DNA of 64,000 bases, from the NCBI GenBank assembly GCA_039707655.1, contig CM077664.1, positions 29,686,781 to 29,750,780 on the forward strand, in the 5' to 3' direction. Below, in pieces: positions 34,600 through 44,737 of the stretch (position 1 is the stretch's first letter; each line of letters opens with the position of its first letter). This stretch comes from Elymus sibiricus. Lineage: Eukaryota; Streptophyta; Magnoliopsida; Poales; Poaceae. Position numbers and translations under genes: made by a program. Under the pieces are notes generated by a model that searched no databases, was not told the origin of the DNA, and saw only the letters and a list, made by a program, of their open reading frames with translations.

Positions 34600-35400
34600 C
34601 CTGAAGTTGTCTTACATCTCTGCGCTATTCGGCCGTCATGCGAATGTTCTCGCAAACATAGTATGCACATAAATTAGTCCCCTGTTTCTGCCTCATGCAC
34701 TTTGCGAGAATAGAATTCAATCAGATAATGGTATTGAAACTAGAATTAAAGAGATGCGCGGACCTAGCTAGTACTACTTAATTACCTTGGGCCGTCGCCA
34801 ACGCAGCTCCGGTTTCCATTCACCGACAACATCATTGATGAACCATTTCCAAACCCTGCCCGGCAAAGAAAATGAATAAAGGAGTTATTAATTACTTGAT
34901 ATCAGGAAATAAACGAAAGAGGCTGATATAGTGCGATAATGATTTAAATTACCTGTCAAGCATCAAAACCACACTGGTGTATTCTCGAGGGTCTTTATCT
35001 AGTGAGTCCAGGATTTCAACAGTTCCTTCGTCAACTCTAATGATTAGCAGGATCCAGTGGCACCTGCGCACGTTTATATAAGCAGGCATGCATAACTCAT
35101 CAACTACACTTAACATCGAGTAAGCAAAATAGAATTTGTAGTACAATACAGTAACACTCACTTGAAGTTGTAAGGAAATAGTATTTCTGTTCTGGTATTT
35201 AGTGCCTTCATAAACCTTAGCAAGTTTTCCTCTGTGTCTTTGGCATGGTCTTGTATCATAATTTCATTAGTGATATATGGGTCAACGAACCCAATGTCAT
35301 AGATTCCATCTCTTTTGCATTCGAGAATCTTCATTCTGCATAATAGCGTACAAAAGAATATAGTGAGGATAATTATAGGCAATGAACGAGCTGAGCTGGA
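34600..35400 (-). pseudogene. CACTA 1 second gene, Ulp1-like (C48) cysteine-protease region
   Basis: Exon-like blocks on the minus strand match the order of Ulp1/SUMO-protease domains. A block ILECKRDGIYDIGFVDP (about 35350-35300) comes first, then CHWILLIIRVDEGTVEILDS (His at 35059, Asp at 35008). A short block with VVGEWKPELRWRRP (about 34850-34790) follows, and then the catalytic-cysteine block TNLCAYYVCENIR (about 34675-34637). His, Asp and Cys of the triad are therefore still encoded. Gaps between blocks have intron-like borders. In this family the fused protease is thought to act in trans with element proteins or host SUMO; its true substrate is not known from sequence. The downstream tail is displaced to 30395-30574. 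Confidence 0.65.
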
Positions 35401-35425
35401 GACTTAAATTACAGAAAGAAATCAC

Positions 35426-38248
35426 TTACAGACAATAGCAACTGACGATAGATTTGTCGAGTGCGTCTCGATTGTATAACTGAAAAATTTCTGGAAGCTC
35501 AATGCACAGATCGTTTTCATAGAAGTAATGCTCTTCCTTGACTTTCACCATGAGCATCTCTCGCCCGTTCTTTACTTCTTCCATGTACCACTCATGCAAT
35601 CTTCGCATTTGTGTTGGTAGAAGCGGGACCTGCTCAGGTCTGACTAGAGGGTTCCCGGGGACATATCGCCATGCTACATCAGCCACGGGGACTTCCTCGG
35701 TGCCTAGGAGTTGATCAACATTGATACCAAACTCTCTAGCAGCGTCGGTTACCTTATCGGTAATCACCTTGAGCGGGGGGATCGATTGCATTGCCTGTTC
35801 TCCAAGCTGGGGAACTATTTTCCCGCTTTTATTACTACTTGTACGTCTTGACTACTGCATTTGTTCCTCATATGACTTCCTAATAGAGCGGTCATAGTCT
35901 GATGGCATATTCTGCACATGTGCCGGGGGTCGCTCAAGAAGTTCCACAAAGTGATTTACGGTTTTCATAGGTATTATCTCCTTTGGCGGCGGGGGCGGTT
36001 TCGGTGCAAAATGGGACTTCACTTCGGAAACCACGATCGCTCTGGTTTCCTCATCAGTCATATCGTAAGCTAACTTCTTTTTGGCAGTAGGCTCATCGTT
36101 GGCTTTCTTCTTTGGTGCTTTCTTCCGCTTTTGCCCCTGCTGGGACATAGGGGGTGGAGTCGGCTGACGCGGCAGAGATCGATATGGTGGACTCGCGCTG
36201 GGCTCCCTCTCGAGGTAGGGTGGTCTTAGAGGTGTATTGCTACTCGGAGGAGTCGGTGGCCTTGGCGCCGAGTTTGGAAACACGATGCATTCCTTTCTCC
36301 ATACAATGACACCATGTATGACTTCAACCAGTGTCTGCTCCCCTTCACCTCCAGGAATGTCAAGCTCTAGTGAGTCATATCCCGGCAGAACTTCATCCAC
36401 CCCGACACGAGCATAGCCAGCAGGAATCGGATTGCCATGGATGGTTGCTTCAGGTGCATTCGGTAAAGCAAAGCCGACCGCCACCTTCATGGATATGTTC
36501 TTCATTTTCTGGTGTAGCTCACAAATTGTCCTCTCTTTGATATCATCCATGGGGTAGCGAGCCAGCAGTGCAGCATCGGCCCGGACCCCCATGGAACCCA
36601 CGCTGCTTTTCCGCATAGATGGGACGGTACTATCCAATGCTGGATCTGCTTGCTCCTGCCGCGGAGACGCCCTTTGCTGATCAATTCTGTCCAGTGCTCC
36701 TGCTGCCGCTTTAACATGCGTTCCAACTCCTCGTTCTTTGTTTCTACCTTCTGAAGCCGGTCTGCATCCTGCTTCTTTTTTCTCTGACGGCTTCGATAAG
36801 TGTCGTTCCACTCCGAAAAACCGTGACCCACGGAACAACGCCTTTGCCTCGTGTTCGTCCTCCGTGTTCAGGATTCTTGAGGGAGCGTGTAAGCTCGTCG
36901 TTCTCTCTCTCGGGCTGGAACAACCCCTTTCGAGCAGCTTCTATTGCTTCAAGTAAAACGTCCGAGGCTGTTTTAAGATCTACCTTTTCAATAATCTCAC
37001 CTGTCGCTGGGTCCAACTTTCCCCCATGCGCATAAAACCAATTCTTGGACCTCTGGGGCCAATCCAATGTTTTTGGAATGACCCCTTCATCAAGCATCTT
37101 GGCCTCAGCTGCTTCCCACTTAGGCACGCCTCTCTTGTAGCCACATGTCCCCAGAATATGGTGATACTCTTTTTTCTCAACATTTATCTTATTTCTTCTT
37201 GACCTTTCCAGAGCTTCATCCGATTCCTTGTACTCCACAAATGCGTCCCAGTGATCTTTTATCTTCTCTAGTGCTCCAGTGAATTATGGAGTCTTCTTTT
37301 TTTCCTTGATGTAGTCGCTATATAATCTTTTCTTCCATCTCTGGAATTGTGTGGCCATCTTCTTAAGAGCAAACTGCTTGACTTTCAACCGTTTGTCATC
37401 TGTGAGACCCTCTGGTAGGTTGAAATGTGACATGAGCGCATCCCAAAGCAAATTTTTCGATCTTTCGTCGACATAACTAACTCCTCGATCTTCCTTTGGC
37501 TTATTCCATTCTCGAAGGGTGATCGGGATGTTGTCCCTAACAATAAATCCGCATTGATTTATAAATGTACGGGCATTCTGTTCAGGAGCAATCGGTTCGC
37601 CATCTTCTGCGACTTCATAGATGTTGAACTTTATGCCATCGCCCAACTTTTTGGCCCAACCTCGTACCCTTCTAGGAGATTTTCTCGATCTGGAGGGCTA
37701 AAATAAGAAAGATTCGTTAATATATATATACAAATCAATTAATACATCTAATGATCACCAGAGGCCTAATATATATATACCTCGCCGGACTTTGTTAATT
37801 GTCTAGCATTTTCTTTGCCATCATTGTTTGTTTGCCCTTCGTCTCTTGGCTCTTCCTCAAGTCCCTCACCGGAGTCGTTCAGAAATTGTGAGCCGTCATC
37901 TGGTTCATTCTCTTGGTTTTGGGAGGAGCGTATGATGTCGAAGACATCCTCTTCATGGTATCTGCCACTATCGTCCATAGCTTAACTAATCCAGAAGAAA
38001 GATAAAACAATTTAGTATTTAAAATAGAATGCATTCAATAAGCAAAAACTGAATCATAGTATGGACATTATCATTCCCCGCTTCTTCATCTACCTCCGCT
38101 TTGACGTCGGAAACATGCTCATCCTCCTCACCGTGACTTCTCCACCATGTATAACTAGGCATGAAACCATATCGGAGCAAGTGCGCCATCACAGTGCCAC
38201 TATTGGGGTCGACCATACCCTGGTTTGTGCATTTATGACATGGACATA
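35426..38248 (-). pseudogene. CACTA 1 second gene, plant transposase Ptta/En/Spm type
   Basis: Read leftward from 38248: the C-terminal half of a transposase-associated zinc domain (CPCHKC and LLRYGFMPSY) comes first, then an acidic linker (37978-37766). The Ptta/En/Spm core follows (37646-36744, with FNIYEVAEDGEP and DALMSHFNLPEGL), then a coiled-coil segment, a proline-rich and basic stretch (PPTPPS, KRKKAPKKK, a likely nuclear signal), and a segment leading to the Ulp1-like domain. Damage includes an in-frame TAA at 37284-37286, a frame shift near 36835, and an in-frame TAG at about 35852. The N-terminus before the CPC motif is lost at the junction with the element at 38249. In En/Spm the partner protein binds the subterminal repeats; a similar role is inferred. 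Confidence 0.7.
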
Positions 38249-40244
38249 TGTGACACCCTAGTTTTTAACCCTTTTTCTTTTCAAAAATTCTCTTGGATTT
38301 ATTTCGAAATTTTCCCCTGGATTTTTATTTTGAATGGTTCTCTGGACTTTAAGCTTGGGGGAATATTTTCTTTTCTTCTCCCAAGTGAATCAAGGTTTTA
38401 AAAACCCTGTCAAAATCATACCATTTATCTTCTAGCCCAAACCCGATATTTGTTCCCTCTAAATATTCCTTCTTCTTTAAAACGAATATCCATTTCTAAC
38501 ATAGGTTGTGAAGCAACCCCTAGTTCTGTTTTGTCTAAATTCCCCAAATTAATTCCATAAATACTTGGTATCATATCTTTCCACAATATCCAAAAACATT
38601 TCATAGTCCAGTAAAAAATGTCAGCAAAACAATTCAATTCAGTTTCTGGACAGAATGTAGTGTTGTGAAGGAACTACATTCAAACAATTTCTAAATGCGC
38701 TGAAATTTTGCCAGTAGATACACCTTCCTAGATCATTCACACACACCAAATTTCACCACCAAACTCCAAGCCGTTTGCTCCTAGAAAATTCCCAAAAATT
38801 CTATCCAGAACAATGTTTCGATCACCACGATTGAACCAAGCCAAACCTAGCCATGTCAGTGACCCAGAGTATCTACTAGGGGGTAGGCCGGCACCCTAGA
38901 CAAGGTTAGCCAGGCCGACGTGCCCCCGAACACCAACCCGCTTGGTGACCATGAGGATGGCATGCTGTCGCTGTGCTCTGGCTGACGCGACGCGTCGGAC
39001 AGGATAAACCTAGCCGCCCCTCCGTGTTCACAGGTACCGATGATGTCCCAGCCGTCCATGCAGCTGCCTCGAAGTCAGCCCCCTTGCCGGAAGCACCCTC
39101 GCCGGACACAGCCAACGGCCGCTTCGATACAGTGCCGCACTGTGGCCGACCGCGCCACGCGCGCCTTTGACCTCTAGCCTGCATCTCTATCCTCTTTGAC
39201 TCTCTTCCATCGCGTCAATCCACCCCGCGATGACCAGCTCATTGCCATGACGGCGGCGACATGGACGGCGACAGGTCGAGGGGCTAAAGGGGGGAAAACG
39301 CAGGAGAAGCTCACCGAGAGGACGTAGGCAAGCTCAAGGAGGGTTGCGGACGGCCGGAGTAGCGAGATCTGGCGACGGATGACGGCGACCGTGGCGGAGA
39401 AGACCGACGATGGCGGTGAAATCCGGTAGCCTGGCGGCGGCGTGGTTCTGTTCCTTCTCCCGGGCGATGGCTGGCACCGGGACACCAGTTATATACCCGC
39501 GGCCTTTAGTCCCGGCTGCAGCCACGAACCGGGACTAAAGGCCAACCTTTTCGGCGGCCAAAATTCAGTGCGGGAGCTGAAACCTTTAGTCCCGGCTGGT
39601 GGTTGCGACCGGGACTAAAGGTGTCTTTCAATTAATTTTCATTTTGAAGAAATTATTTGACAGATTCAATTTTAGAGATTGAAATTAATTCTTGTAAAAT
39701 GCATAACAATTTGAAAACTAAACCAAATGAGTTGAATCAAATTTCTGTGGATTCATCTTGAAGATTTGTATCAACTAGTATCATTTTGACAGGAAGTTGC
39801 ATAATTAATTTTGCACTTATTAATTAAATATAGTAATTGAAGACATTATTTTAAACTTTAAAAATTCATATCTTCAGTTCTGTTAAGCCAAATGGAGAAA
39901 ATAAGATATCAAATTGTTTGTCTTAACAAAACCTACACATTCATATTTTGTTTGGACATAATTGCATTGATTAACTCCTCTGTATAATTAAAATACTAAA
40001 AGGACTGGAATAATTGAAAATTCATAACTTAATAAATAATTATTCAAAAATCATGTTTCAAATGCCAAAATGCCCTAGCTTTTTGGTTGGATTCCGACGC
40101 TCTGGAGTCCACCTAGGAACACCCAAAACACATATATACCGTAACTCTTACAAAGATTCCCTCCGGTTTGTCCGAAGTGGGACTTTCCAGCTATAAGTCC
40201 GGAAACTCACTAGAGAGAAAGTGATGACGGTGAAGCCGGTCACA
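38249..40244 (+). mobile_element. Solo-LTR-like element C, damaged or composite
   Basis: The left end TGTGACACCCTAGTTTTT is clearly the same family start as element A at 15783 (shared CTTTTTCTTTTCAAAA). It breaks the zinc motif of the CACTA second gene. A possible right end is GCCGGTCACA at 40244, but no TSD was found (ACATA on the left, TCCCA on the right). The gene sequence expected beyond the right end is missing, so a deletion or a composite insertion is likely. TATA-like TATATA at about 39490 is followed by CACTA-type repeats (39500-39620). No protein domain is recognised in the GC-rich frames at 38900-39480. Confidence 0.5.
39500..39622. repeat. CACTA-type subterminal repeats inside element C
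   Basis: CCTTTAGTCCCGGCTG (39502), ACCGGGACTAAAGG (39528), CCTTTAGTCCCGGCTG (39581) and ACCGGGACTAAAGG (39608) lie as two inverted pairs. No CACTA terminus (CACTAGT) is seen next to them. They match the ends of both CACTA elements in the window but are internal here. Confidence 0.75.
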
Positions 40245-43200
40245 TCCCAGAGTGGGATCTTGGGGTATAAAACTTTTTCTTCGCGTATGTCCCTTGCTTA
40301 TGATTGCGCCATAACCATGGAGAATCTTCATCATTTAACAGGATGCTTGGGTCAGTCTTCACTGTGAAGGGAGGAATTTCATCAAACTTATTATAATCTT
40401 CTGACATGTCTGTCTTGTCCTCCACTCCCACGATGTTTCTTTTCCCTGCAAGAACTATGTGGCGCTTTGGCTCATCGTATGATGTATTCGCTTCCTTATC
40501 TTTTCTTTTTCTCGGTTTGGTAGACATGTCCTTCACATAGAAAACCTGAGCCACATCATTGGCTAGGACGAATGGTTTGTCTGTGTACCCAAGATTGTTG
40601 AGATCCACTGTTGTCATTCCGTACTGCGGGTCTACCTTTACCCCGCCTCCTGTCAGATTGACCCATTTGCACCGAAACAAAGGGACCTTAAAAGAAGGTC
40701 CATAGTCAAGTTCCCATATCTCCTCTATGTAACCATAATATGTGTCCTTTTTCCTATTGTTGTTTGTTGCATCAAAGCGGACACCACTATTTTGGTTGGT
40801 GCTCTTTTTATCTTGGGCGATCGTGTAAAATGTATTCCCATTTATCTCGTACCCTTTGAAAGTCAATATAGTCGAAGATGGTGACTTGGCCAACAAGTAC
40901 AACTCATCTCCAACAGTGGTGTTATTCATGAGATGTGTTTGCAACCAACCGCCGAAAGTCGCCATGTGTGTACGTTTAATCCAGGGGTCAGACTGCTCCG
41001 GGTTCTTGGAGCGTACAATATCCATGTGTTCCTCGATATACGGAGCCACCAAGGTGGAATTTTGTAGAACTGTGTAGTGTGCTTTAGTGAAAGAATGCCC
41101 GTCCATACTTATTACTGAATTCTTTCCTAGCGTGCCTTTTCCACTCAGTCTCCCCTCATGCCGCGATTGAGGAACACCAATCGGCTTAAGGTCGGGAATA
41201 AGGTCAACACAAAACTCAATAACCTCCTCTGTTTCATGGCCCTTGGAGATGCTTCCTTCATGCCTAGCACGGTTATGAACATATTTCTTTAAGACTCCCA
41301 TGAACCTCTCAAAGGGGAACATATTGTGTAGAAATACAAGACCCAGAATGGTAATCTCTTCGACTAGGTGAACTAGGACGTGCGTCATAATATTGAAGAA
41401 GGATGGTGGGAACACCAACTCGAAACTAACAAGACATTGGACCAAATCATTCTGTAACCTTGGTAGGATTTCTGGATCGATTACCTTCTGAGAAATTGCA
41501 TTGAGGAATGCACATAGCTTCACAATGGCTAATCGAACATTTTCCGGTAGAAGCCCCCTCAATACAACCAGAAGTAATTGCGTCATAATCGCGTGGCAGT
41601 CATGAGACTTTAGGTTTTGGAATTTTTTCTCTGCCATATTTATTATTCCCTTTATATTCGACGAGAAGCCAGACGGGACCTTAATACTGCTCAGGCATTC
41701 AAAAAAGATTTCCTTCTCTTTTTTGGTAAGAACGTAGCTGGCAGGACCTTAATACTGCTTTGGATGCATGCCGTCTTTTTCGTTCATACATTGCTGGTCC
41801 TCCCGTGCCTCCGGTGTATCTTTTGTCTTCCCATACACGCCCAAGAAGCCTAGCAGGTTCACACAAAGATTCTTCGTCACGTGCATCACGTCGATTGCAG
41901 AGCGGACCTCTAGGACTTTCCAATAGGGTAGCTCCCAAAATATAGATTTCTTCTTCCACATGGGTGCGTGTCCGTTAGCGTCATTCGGAACAGATTGTCC
42001 GCCAGGACCCTTTCCAAAGATTACTTTTAAATCCTTGACCATATCAAATATATCATTACCAGTACGGTGTCCAGGCTTCTTCCGGTGATCTGCCTCACCT
42101 TTGAAATGCTTGCCTTTCTTTCTTAAGGGATGCCTGATCGGAAGAAATCGACGATGTCCCGGGTACACATTCTTCTTACATTTATCCAAATATATACTTT
42201 CAGTCTCATCTAAACAGTGCGTGCATGCATTGTATCCCTTGTTTGTCAATCCTGAATGGTTACTAAGAGCAGGCCAATCATTGATGGTTACAAACAGCAA
42301 TGCTCGTAGGTCAAATTCCTCCTGTTTGTGCTCATCCCACACACGTACACCTTTTATATCCCACAACTGTAAAAGTTCTTCAACTAATGGCCTTGGGTAC
42401 ACATCAATGTCATTGCCGGGTTGCTTAGGGCCTTGGATGAGCACTGGCATCATAATGAACTTCCGCTTCATGCACAACCAAGGAGGAAGGTTATAGATAC
42501 ATAGAGTCACAGGCCAGGAGCTATGACTGCTGCTCTGCTCCCCAAAAGGATTAATGCCATCTGTACTTATAGCAAACCATAAGTTCCTTGCGTCATCTGC
42601 AAACTCCGGCCACTTTCTCTCAATTTTTCTCCACTGCGACCCATCAGCGGGTACTCTCAACATTGCGTCTTTCTTACGGTCTTCTTTGTGCCATCGCAAC
42701 AACTTGGCATGCTCTTTGTTTTGGAACAAACGTTTCAACCGTGGTATTATAGGAGGATACCACATCACCTTGGCAGGAACCCTCTTGCTGGGGCGCTCAC
42801 CCTCAATATCACTAGGGTCATCGCGGATGATCTTATAGCGCAATGCGCCGCATACCGGGCATGCATTCAAATTCTCGTACTCCTCACCGCGGTAGAGGAT
42901 GCAGTCATTAGGGCATGCATGTATCTTCTGCACCTCTAATCCTAGAGGGCAGACAGACTTCTTTGCTTCGTACGTACTGTCGGGCAATTCGTTATCCTTT
43001 GGAAGCATCTTCCTTATCATTTTCAGCAACTTTTCAAATCCCTTGTTAGATACACCATTCTCTGCCTTCCATTGAAGCAATTCTAGTGTGGTACCCAGCT
43101 TTTTCTTGTCATCTTTGCAATTTGGGTAAAACAATTTTTTGTGATCCTCTAACATGCGCTCCAACTTCAACCTCTCCTTTTCACTTTCGCAGTTTCTCTT

Positions 43201-43575
43201 TGCATCAGCAATGGCCCGACCAAGATCATCAGCGGGCTCATCTGATGCCTCTTATTCAGCTTCCCCCATTGTAGTACCATCGTATTCAGGGAACCTAGGA
43301 TAGTTGTCATCATCCTGTTCTTCTTCATTGTCTTCCATTATAACCCCTCTTTCTCCGTGCTTGGTCCAACAGTTATAGCCGGACATGAAACCGGACTGAA
43401 GCAGGTGGCTGTGAAGGATTTTTGAGGTAGAGTAATCCTTATCATTCTTACAGACACCACATGGACAACACATAAAACCATTCCGCTTGTTTGCCTCAGC
43501 CACACACAGAAGATTATGCACGCCATTAATGAACTCGGGAGAGGGTCGGTCATCGTACATCCATTGCCGGCTCAT
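40240..43575 (-). pseudogene. CACTA 1 TNP2-type transposase, two premature stops
   Basis: One frame of 1112 codons runs from ATG 43575 (MSRQWMYDD) to the stop at 40240. It is interrupted only by TAA at 43252-43254 and TAA at 41749-41751. The order is: transposase-associated zinc domain (residues ~1-75, with CCPCGVCKN), acidic linker, a Cys-pair region with NDCILYRGEEYENLNACP (~residue 220), transposase core tnp2 (~330-560, with STDGINPFG and CTHCLDE), DUF4218 (~660-775, with FPFERFMGVLKKYV), and DUF4216 (~940-1015). The protein would catalyse cut-and-paste transposition at the CACTA ends. Length and domain order match the family, so the two stops are the main visible lesions. Read-through or an alternative start could still give a partial protein. 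Confidence 0.88.
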
Positions 43576-43663
43576 CTTCATTACACAACATCGAAGTGAC
43601 CAAATTAATACAAGTTCATACATAAAGTTCATACATACTTCTCATAAAACAACATACAACTAT

Positions 43664-43972
43664 CTAGCTAAAGCATTTAAATGCAACAACAAATGCGATC
43701 AAAATCGCAACTAAGGTAATAATTGATCCAACAGCATAATGATACCAAGCCTCTTTATTAATGGCATATTTTCTAATCTTTCTAATCTTCAAGTGCATTG
43801 CATCCATCTTGATCTGGTGATCATCGACGACATCGGCAACATACAACTCCAATTTCATCTTCTCTTCTTCAATTCTTTTCAATTTTTCTTTCAAATAATC
43901 GTTTTCTTTTTCAACTAAATTTAACTTCTCAACAAGAGGGTCGGTTGCAATTTCCGGTTCACATACAATCAT
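43664..43972 (-). CDS. Small coiled-coil plus membrane-segment ORF of CACTA 1
   Basis: This is an intact 102-codon frame from the ATG at 43972 (MIVCEPEIATDPLVEKL); an earlier in-frame ATG at 44014 is less likely because the preceding residues look like intron translation. A charged coiled-coil (EKENDYLKEKLKRIEEEKMK) fills the first half. A basic linker (KIRKIRKYAINKE) follows, then a single hydrophobic segment (AVGSIITLVAILIAFVVA) near the C-terminus. It lies 89 bp upstream of the transposase frame in the same direction and after the TATA box at 44432, so it could be a leader exon or separate small protein. The function is unknown. The intact state beside a broken transposase is notable. Confidence 0.65.
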   Translation of the reverse strand: MIVCEPEIATDPLVEKLNLVEKENDYLKEKLKRIEEEKMKLELYVADVVDDHQIKMDAMHLKIRKIRKYAINKEAWYHYAVGSIITLVAILIAFVVAFKCFS

Positions 43973-44431
43973 ACAAGTAAGAAACTTATACAAGTAACTA
44001 TCTAAATCATACAAATAATTTTTTTTTTACAAAAAGGATAAGAACAAGAGGCTCACCAAGGTGGTGCCGACGACGGGACGGCGCCGACGATCGACAGCAG
44101 TGAGGACGGGGACGGGAAGTGCACTAAGTAAACCACACCTACACATATGCAAACTAAGAAGTTAATTTGAGCTCAAATTGCATATAAATCAAATAAACTC
44201 CCACATAATTACTCCCAAACTAAAACCCACAAATCACTATACTTATAGAGCATGAAACGAGCTAAACTAGCAATGAGAGATGAAAGGATGAAGTTGCTAA
44301 CCTTTTAGAACCATTGGATAGATGGGGTGCCTCCAATCTTGACAAATCTTGGCAAAAATGGAGGATGAACTCGAGCTTGGGGAAGGAAACAGAAAGGAGA
44401 GAAAGCTTGGACTCGGGCTGGACGAAGCAGC

Positions 44432-44441
44432 TTTATATAGG
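44432..44441 (-). promoter_or_regulatory. TATA box of CACTA 1 transposase unit
   Basis: The minus strand reads CTATATAAAG, placed between the right subterminal repeats and the minus-strand genes, as expected for the element promoter. Confidence 0.6.
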
Positions 44442-44444
44442 GAA

Positions 44445-44737
44445 GACTTTAGTCCCGGTTGGTGATACCAACTGGGACTAAAGGTCTATATTTAGTCCCG
44501 GTGGGTGATACCAACCGGGACTAAAGGGGTTCGCAGGGGCCCCAGCCTGCCGCAACCCCTTTAGTACCGGTTGGTATCACCAACCCGGACTAGAGGTCCC
44601 ATTTGAACCGGGACTAATCCTGGCCATGCCCCCGTCCGCTCCTGGCCGTTGGAACCGGGACTAATGCTCACATTAGTCCCGGGCCCAAACCCGGCCGGGA
44701 CTAGTGCTCCGGATGAAAGGTCCGTTTTCCACTAGTG
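44445..44737. repeat. Right TIR and subterminal repeats of CACTA 1
   Basis: TTTAGTCCCGGTTGGTGATA and its inverse recur at about 44449, 44470, 44491, 44514 and 44562, with diverged copies to 44700. The end is CCGTTTTCCACTAGTG, the exact CACTA terminus, followed by TSD TGT. Confidence 0.88.

Larger units (their letters stand above)
29901..44737 (-). mobile_element. CACTA (En/Spm) DNA transposon 1
   Basis: Ends are CCCTAGTGGAAAACGG at 29901 (one base off CACTAGTGG) and CCGTTTTCCACTAGTG ending 44737. They form inverted repeats flanked by the 3-bp TSD TGT (29898-29900 and 44738-44740), the TSD size typical of CACTA elements. Many TTTAGTCCCGG / CCGGGACTAAA subterminal repeats line both ends. Genes run on the minus strand from a TATA box at 44432: a small coiled-coil ORF, a TNP2-type transposase, then a Ptta/En-Spm second gene with a Ulp1-like C-terminus. 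Two other elements (30575-34552 and 38249-40244) are inserted inside, so the unbroken element would be about 8.9 kb. Confidence 0.92.

Noticed and set aside
38856..39525. GC-rich frames of 60-103 codons
   Set aside because: They sit in the damaged element C, overlap on both strands, and match no family I know.
38249..40244. Treating element C as a clean solo LTR with a TSD
   Set aside because: The flanks ACATA and TCCCA do not match and the CACTA gene does not resume collinearly, so a deletion or composite is more likely.
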